Shown piece after piece: positions 36,998 through 41,324 of a DNA stretch of 41,324 nucleotides. The DNA is from a virus. The translations under genes and the position numbers were made by a program. How positions within the stretch are numbered: position 1 is the stretch's first letter; every line of letters starts with the position of its first letter. Where the stretch lies: positions 1-41,324 of the IMG/VR virus record IMGVR_UViG_3300039308_000029; one strand, given 5' to 3'. A model generated the notes under the pieces. The model saw only the letters and a program-made list of their open reading frames with translations. It did no database searches and had not been told where the DNA came from.

Positions 36998-37444
36998 ATG
37001 GGACTCCCCTACGAGAACGCCACCAGTGGCAGCGCCGCGCTCGACGACATCCGGAAGGTGCTGACGCGTTTCGGGTGCCCGCGATTCGGCACGATGACGG
37101 ACAACGAGAAGGGCGAGCTGCTGGTGCAATTCTCGTACCGTGGGCGCGACGTCACCGTGAAGGCCAGCTACCGCGGCTACGCGGCCGCCTGGCTGCAGGA
37201 GTATCCGTACAACCCGTCCCGGCACCGTCGGACCCGCGAGCAGCACGAAGCCCGGGCGATGGATCAGGCGCAGGTCAGCGTCTGCTCGGTGCTGCGCGAC
37301 TGGATCAAGGGACAGACCATCGCGATCGAGGTCGGCATCCTGACCTTCGAGGGTGCATTTCTCGGCCAAATCCTGCTGCCGAACGGGAAGACGGTGATGG
37401 AACATGCCGTCGCCGCCGGGCTGCTCCAGATCGAGGGGAAATGA
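36998..37444 (+). CDS. Conserved phage protein of unknown function, 148 aa
   Basis: It follows the previous stop by one base. MGLPYENATSGSAALDDIRKVLTRFGC, then VQFSYRGRDVTVKASYRGYAAAWLQEYPY and ARAMDQAQVSVCSVLRDWIKGQTIAIEVGILTFEGAFLGQILLPNGKTVMEHA form an alpha-beta protein. I have the impression that close relatives occur in the same operon position in other prophages. No catalytic motif is seen. Its gene overlaps the methyltransferase start (ATGA). Confidence 0.65.
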   Translation: MGLPYENATSGSAALDDIRKVLTRFGCPRFGTMTDNEKGELLVQFSYRGRDVTVKASYRGYAAAWLQEYPYNPSRHRRTREQHEARAMDQAQVSVCSVLRDWIKGQTIAIEVGILTFEGAFLGQILLPNGKTVMEHAVAAGLLQIEGK

Positions 37445-38520
37445 CGGTGACCGTCCGCATCCTCATCGGGGACGTCCGCGAGCAGCTGCGCACCCTGCCG
37501 GCCGACTTCGTGCATTGCGTGGTCACCAGCCCGCCCTACTGGGGGCTGCGCGACTACGGCGTCGCCGGGCAGATCGGCCTGGAGGCCTCGCCGTCCGAAT
37601 TCATCGCCACCATGGTCGAGGTCTTCGACGAGGTGCGCCGGGTGCTGCGGCCGGACGGTACCTGCTGGGTCAACATGGGCGACAGCTATGCAGGCAACCG
37701 CGGTAGCACGAACAGCCCCGCCATCGGTCTCAAGCACCGGTCCGCCAGTGGCGACGCACAGCGGCAAATGATCACCAGCCGACGCCGCGATGACGCGCCG
37801 ATTCCTCGCTCCGACGTGCGTGTGCCCGGGCTGAAACCGAAAGACCTGGTGATGATGCCGCACCGCCTGGCCATCGCCCTGCAGGATGCCGGCTGGTGGG
37901 TGCGTCAGGACATCGTGTGGCACAAGCCGAACCCGATGCCAGAATCCGTGCGAGACCGCTGCACGAAGGCTCACGAGTACATCTTCTTGCTGACGAAGAG
38001 CGAGAGCTACTACTACGACCAGGATGCGATTTCCGAACCGGTGTCCCCGAACACGCACGCACGCCTGGCACAGGACGTGCAAAACCAGAAAGGCAGTGCT
38101 CGAGCAAACGGCGGCACCAAGACAAACGGCACCATGAAGGCGGTCGGCCGCAAGTTGGCCGACGCCGGTAGCGGCATCAAGAGCAATTCGAGCTTCGATG
38201 CTGCTCTGGCCATGCCGGTCGACCGCCGCAACAAGCGCAGCGTCTGGACCATCACCACACAGCCCTTCTCTGAGGCGCACTTTGCCACCTTCCCGCCGGA
38301 GCTGCCCGAGATGTGCATCAAGGCTGGCTGCCCGCCCGGAGGCCTGGTGCTCGACCCATTCTTCGGCGCCGGCACCACGGGTCTGGTCGCCGACCGGCTG
38401 CAGCGGGACTGCATCGGCATCGAATTGAATCCGGCGTACGCAGAGATCGCGCGCCGGCGTATCCAGGGAGAAGCGTCGCTTCTCGCCGACGTCACGCTCG
38501 AAACAAAGGAAGCAGCATGA
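37441..38520 (+). CDS. DNA methyltransferase, beta class (N4-cytosine or N6-adenine), 359 aa
   Basis: ATGA coupling fixes the start. Catalytic motif IV is TSPPYWGLRDY (residues 29-39) near the N-terminus and the AdoMet motif I is DPFFGAGTTG (about 305-314) near the C-terminus, the beta order. Motif X-like VDRRNKRSVWTITTQPFSEAHFATFP precedes it. The target domain lies between. The SPPYW form is typical of N4-cytosine and some N6-adenine enzymes, so the base cannot be decided. No restriction enzyme gene is nearby, so it is an orphan and probably protects phage DNA from host restriction or regulates genes. Confidence 0.92.
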   Translation: MTVTVRILIGDVREQLRTLPADFVHCVVTSPPYWGLRDYGVAGQIGLEASPSEFIATMVEVFDEVRRVLRPDGTCWVNMGDSYAGNRGSTNSPAIGLKHRSASGDAQRQMITSRRRDDAPIPRSDVRVPGLKPKDLVMMPHRLAIALQDAGWWVRQDIVWHKPNPMPESVRDRCTKAHEYIFLLTKSESYYYDQDAISEPVSPNTHARLAQDVQNQKGSARANGGTKTNGTMKAVGRKLADAGSGIKSNSSFDAALAMPVDRRNKRSVWTITTQPFSEAHFATFPPELPEMCIKAGCPPGGLVLDPFFGAGTTGLVADRLQRDCIGIELNPAYAEIARRRIQGEASLLADVTLETKEAA

Positions 38521-38552
38521 ACAAAAAGGTTGAAGGCTCAACGCCAGGAGCA

Positions 38553-39221
38553 CTAGAAGTCTTCGAGATCGGTGATCCAGGGACCGTATATTTCCTCATG
38601 TGTGGGCAGAGGGGCTCCTATCTCGGAAGCTTTGACGCATTCAAGTTGGGCAACCTTCAAGAGATCGAAAATCTGATCAATTTGCTTCGACCATTTCTTC
38701 GCATAGTGTTCACGTCCAGCCGCAGTAACTTGCTGCCAGCGGGAGATATTCATGTAAGGCTCCAGCTCTTCAGAGAAGCCATGAATCATTCCCACTGCAC
38801 GAGCAATTCTGTGCGCGGCTCGATTGGGAAGCGGCGACAGCAAAACGAGACGATCCGCGTTACCGAGAGCGCTGATCGGGTCTGGCTTCAGCGCGAACAC
38901 GTGAGTCGCGAAAGCCGGACCAAGTTCTGCCGGGTTCCCGAATGTGAGTCTTGCCTGGATCTGCTCGACTCGGTCAATCATTGCTGCAAGCTCCCCCGAC
39001 ATGCGCGCGGCAACCAGGTGTGCAATATCGGCGTCCGCCTTTTGTTTCAGACGGTATTGAGACGTAGCGAGCCAGATGGTGCCGGCAAAGGCAAGAAGGG
39101 TTCCCAACGCAGCAACCCATGCGGCCCATGCTTCGGCAGAGAGGCAGAAGAAGTACTGAACAAGAAAAACCACTGCGATCGTGGCCACCAGCGCCGGATA
39201 GCCAATCAAAAACCAACGCAT
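38553..39221 (-). CDS. Membrane protein inserted against the early operon, 222 aa
   Basis: GGGAGG lies before ATG 39221. The N-terminus has two membrane helices (YPALVATIAVVFLVQYFF and WVAALGTLLAFAGTIWLA, residues 8-52), then a coiled coil (AARMSGELAAMIDRVEQIQARL) and a soluble helical domain to the acidic end ITDLEDF. It reads against the flanking plus-strand genes, has its own ribosome-binding site and lies between the methyltransferase and ASCH genes. That is how morons are placed. A helical cytoplasmic domain behind two membrane anchors is shared by several superinfection-exclusion and abortive-infection proteins. The assignment is a hypothesis. Confidence 0.75.
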   Translation of the reverse strand: MRWFLIGYPALVATIAVVFLVQYFFCLSAEAWAAWVAALGTLLAFAGTIWLATSQYRLKQKADADIAHLVAARMSGELAAMIDRVEQIQARLTFGNPAELGPAFATHVFALKPDPISALGNADRLVLLSPLPNRAAHRIARAVGMIHGFSEELEPYMNISRWQQVTAAGREHYAKKWSKQIDQIFDLLKVAQLECVKASEIGAPLPTHEEIYGPWITDLEDF

Positions 39222-39253
39222 ATCCCTCCCTTAATTCCGCGAGGCATCCTAGC

Positions 39254-39979
39254 ATGAAAGAACGCCCCATCCTTTTCAGCGCGCCGATGGTGCGCGCCAT
39301 TCTCGACGGCACCAAGACACAGACGCGCCGGGTGGTGAAGCTGCCGCACCAGAACCCGCTGGGACAGTGGGAGCCGACCACCGTGGGCGGCCCGACCATG
39401 ACCACCAGCGCCGGACAGACAATCCCCGAGCAGGACGCTATCTTCCACACCCGCACCGGCGACACCCTGATGTGCCCCGATGGCGGGCCCGGCGACCGAC
39501 TGTGGGTGCGGGAGAACGGCTGGGAGCGACCCGAGCGCACCGCTCGGATGCTTCGTGACGGCGCCGACACCTGGCCACCGTATGAGTACGACGTCGAGCC
39601 GGTCACCTGCTGCACCCGTGGTGACCTGCGCCAGTGGGGCTGGAAGCGACGGCCTTCCATTCACATGCCGCGCTGGGCTAGCCGTATCACCCTGGAGATC
39701 GCCGGCATCCGGATCGAGCGGCTCAACGACTGCAGCGAGACCGACGCGATCGCGGAAGGCATCGAGGGGTGCGACGTCGTTATCAACGGCCGCAGTCAGG
39801 GAAAGACGTGGCTCGACTACAGCTTGAAGTGCGATGACCCCTGTGAGTGGTTCAGCAGCCCGATTGTCAGCTACCGGACGCTTTGGGAGCAGATCAACGG
39901 CGCCGGCAGCTGGGACCTCAACCCATGGGTATGGGTGGTCGAGTTTAAGCGTGTCGACGCACTGAAGAAAGCAGCATAG
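39254..39979 (+). CDS. ASCH/PUA-like phage protein, 241 aa
   Basis: It starts MKERPILFSAPMVRAILDGTKTQTRRVVK, the well-known opening of ASCH-like phage proteins. GGPGDRLWVREN and MPRWASRITLEIAGIRIERLND continue the beta barrel, and SYRTLWEQINGAGSWDLNPWVWVVEFKRV ends it. ASCH domains bind RNA or modified nucleotides, and the phage version has no proven role. It follows the inserted minus-strand gene. GAGG lies ten bases upstream. Confidence 0.8.
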   Translation: MKERPILFSAPMVRAILDGTKTQTRRVVKLPHQNPLGQWEPTTVGGPTMTTSAGQTIPEQDAIFHTRTGDTLMCPDGGPGDRLWVRENGWERPERTARMLRDGADTWPPYEYDVEPVTCCTRGDLRQWGWKRRPSIHMPRWASRITLEIAGIRIERLNDCSETDAIAEGIEGCDVVINGRSQGKTWLDYSLKCDDPCEWFSSPIVSYRTLWEQINGAGSWDLNPWVWVVEFKRVDALKKAA

Positions 39980-39990
39980 GAGGACCGACT

Positions 39991-40230
39991 ATGAGCGCAT
40001 ACCTCACAGCGCAGGAGTTGGCCGAGATGATCAGCTGCGAGCCGAACAGCTACTCATGCATGCGGCGCTACCTGACAAAGCACGGCTGGCCCTTTGAGCC
40101 GAACCGGCGCGGATTCCCGCAGGTGAGCCGCAACTATTACGACAAGCGCATGGCCGGCGAGCTGGGGCAATCCGCCCAGAACGGCGGCGACTTCGAAGAA
40201 CCTGATTTCAGCATGTTCAAACTGGCATGA
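39991..40230 (+). CDS. DUF4224 family, probable excisionase, 79 aa
   Basis: AGGAGG precedes the ATG by seven bases. MSAYLTAQELAEMISCEPNSYSCMRRYLTKHGWPFEPNRRGFPQVSRNYYDKRMAG is a DUF4224-type winged helix close to MerR/Xis folds. Such proteins are regularly encoded directly before integrase in prophages, and its stop overlaps the integrase start (ATGA). Excisionase function is inferred from place and fold. The C-terminal 23 residues are acidic. Confidence 0.8.
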   Translation: MSAYLTAQELAEMISCEPNSYSCMRRYLTKHGWPFEPNRRGFPQVSRNYYDKRMAGELGQSAQNGGDFEEPDFSMFKLA

Positions 40231-41324
40231 TTGGTCGACGCAAATCACCCGACGGGATGCCCTTCCGCCTATACGAGCGGAGCGGCAAGTTCAAGGTCAG
40301 CTACGGCTACAAGCTGCCGAACGGGAAGTGGGAGTTCCGGCTTACCGCGCCCGCCAGCGATGCCGAAGCCGTTGCGCGGGTTCGCACCGAAGCAATCGAG
40401 CGCGCGAACGTGCTGAACGGCGCCGCTCCGACATCCGGGCCGACCGAGGATTTGTTCCAGAAGTACTTCGCTTGGCAGAAAGGCCTGCCGGCCGACAGCG
40501 AGGACCGGAAGGCGGCATCAACCCTCTCCGAAAACGAAATCGAGTCGAAGCGTTTGATCAAGGTCTTCGGGAAGGTGAAGCCGTCGGTCATCAAGCCGGT
40601 CCACGTCTACAAGTACCTGGCCGGCCGCGCTCAGGAAGGCGCGCCCGCTAAGGCAAACAAGGAGATCGCCCTGCTGTCCGCCGTGCTCGAGTACGGCCGC
40701 CGGCTGGGTGAGTTGGAGACGAACCCTTGCCGGGGCATCAAGTACAACAAGACACGGCCGCGCCAGAAATATGTCGAGGAGGCAGACATCAACATGATGA
40801 TGCGTGTTGCGCGCGAACGCGGCGGCAGCTACCTGATCCTGGCGCTGTGCCTGCAGGTGGCTTACCTGACGGTGAGCCGGCCGGAGGAGATGCGCCAGCT
40901 CATGCGCCAGGCGGTGAAGGACGGCGGCATCGAGGTCGCTGTCGGCAAGCGGAAGAAGGGCCATGCCGTGAAGCACAAGCTGATCGAGTGGTCGCCTGCT
41001 CTGCACGCGACGGTGCAGGAGGCGCTAAGCCTGCAGCGTACCACTAGCCTGTACGTGTTCGGGAATACCGCCGGCCAGCCCTACACCCGCAGCGGCTTCA
41101 ATACGATCTTAGGCCGACTGATGAAGTACTGCGCGCAGCAAGCTGCTGAAGACGGGGGTACCTTCAACCGCTTCACTTTGGCGGACATGCGTCCGACGGC
41201 GGTGACCGATCGGATGGAGGAAGGCGACACCAAGATCACAGACGCAACCGGCCATAGCGACGGAAGGATGGTTGCAAAGGTGTACGACCGGCGCCGGATC
41301 AAGACCGCCAAGGCAACGAAGTAG
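40227..41324 (+). CDS. int: Tyrosine recombinase integrase, 365 aa
   Basis: Residues 10-45 (MPFRLYERSGKFKVSYGYKLPNG) are an arm-binding domain, 75-175 the SAM-like core-binding domain, and 180-360 the catalytic domain. Catalytic residues: Arg218 in VSRPEEMRQL, Arg322 in TLADMRPTA, His343 in TGHSD and Tyr353 in KVYDRRR. The usual His of the HxxR box is Ala319, a known variation. It should integrate and excise the prophage. The gene ends on the last base of the window, so attachment sites are outside. Confidence 0.94.
   Translation: MIGRRKSPDGMPFRLYERSGKFKVSYGYKLPNGKWEFRLTAPASDAEAVARVRTEAIERANVLNGAAPTSGPTEDLFQKYFAWQKGLPADSEDRKAASTLSENEIESKRLIKVFGKVKPSVIKPVHVYKYLAGRAQEGAPAKANKEIALLSAVLEYGRRLGELETNPCRGIKYNKTRPRQKYVEEADINMMMRVARERGGSYLILALCLQVAYLTVSRPEEMRQLMRQAVKDGGIEVAVGKRKKGHAVKHKLIEWSPALHATVQEALSLQRTTSLYVFGNTAGQPYTRSGFNTILGRLMKYCAQQAAEDGGTFNRFTLADMRPTAVTDRMEEGDTKITDATGHSDGRMVAKVYDRRRIKTAKATK

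Noticed and set aside
37264-38553. A 429-codon minus-strand frame
   Set aside because: It is antisense to the methyltransferase gene, whose motifs are intact.
1-41324. tRNA genes or attachment-site repeats
   Set aside because: No cloverleaf was recognised by eye. The window ends on gene boundaries, so attL and attR are probably outside. A repeat search with flanking sequence is needed.

Overview
The window looks like a nearly complete temperate siphophage prophage of lambda/HK97 type in a GC-rich Gram-negative bacterium. The style of the proteins (portal, protease, YqaJ exonuclease and its partner, CII-like regulator, small phage proteins) resembles prophages of Burkholderiales. That host assignment is an inference, because no chromosomal marker gene is present. 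The window starts on the first base of a gene and ends on the last base of the integrase, so neither attachment site can be seen.

Layout, left to right. (1) 1-2846: accessory genes of unknown function. They include two distant paralogues facing away from each other, a small zinc-ribbon protein, the relict tail of a second lysozyme gene and a STAS-like protein. (2) 2862-3954 (minus): lysis cassette (candidate holin, membrane protein, GH24 lysozyme). (3) 4025-21017 (minus): virion genes in HK97 order, transcribed from terminase down to tail fibre: TerS, TerL, portal, S78 protease, major capsid protein, connectors, tail terminator, tail tube, a frameshifted tail chaperone pair, a 1769-residue tape measure, distal tail protein, fibre and fibre assembly. 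An HNH endonuclease gene lies just upstream. (4) 21018-23258: a patchwork with two small membrane-protein genes on the plus strand, an amber-interrupted gene and a stand-alone CheY-like receiver. (5) 23398-28311 (minus): the rightward-type early operon (late-regulator candidate, RuvC-like resolvase, helicase-loader-like and O-like initiator genes with iterons inside the initiator gene, small nin-like genes, CII-like protein). (6) 28456-29521: Cro-like and CI-like repressors facing away from each other across three operator-like sites. (7) 29521-32982: cargo between cI and the leftward-type promoter, the position that rexAB has in lambda. It holds a two-gene operon ending in an XRE plus ImmA/IrrE metalloprotease, two more zinc-ribbon proteins and a zinc-ribbon membrane protein. 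(8) 33053-41324 (plus): the second early operon (small leader genes, candidate annealing protein, YqaJ exonuclease, orphan DNA methyltransferase, ASCH-like protein, DUF4224 excisionase-like protein, tyrosine integrase), with one membrane-protein gene inserted against it.

How it fits together. CI (S24, self-cleaving) probably binds a family of 17-18 bp sites found both between cI and cro and at the start of the left operon, where they overlap promoters with the same -10 hexamer. After induction the minus-strand operon would make the CII-like, replication and resolvase proteins and the presumed late regulator, which would switch on the virion and lysis genes. The plus-strand operon supplies recombination, methylation and excision/integration. 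The most promising candidates for an undescribed system are the 29823-31590 gene pair under a promoter overlapped by a perfect 14-bp inverted repeat, the family of three zinc-ribbon miniproteins, the divergent paralogue pair at the left end, and the membrane protein inserted at 38553-39221.
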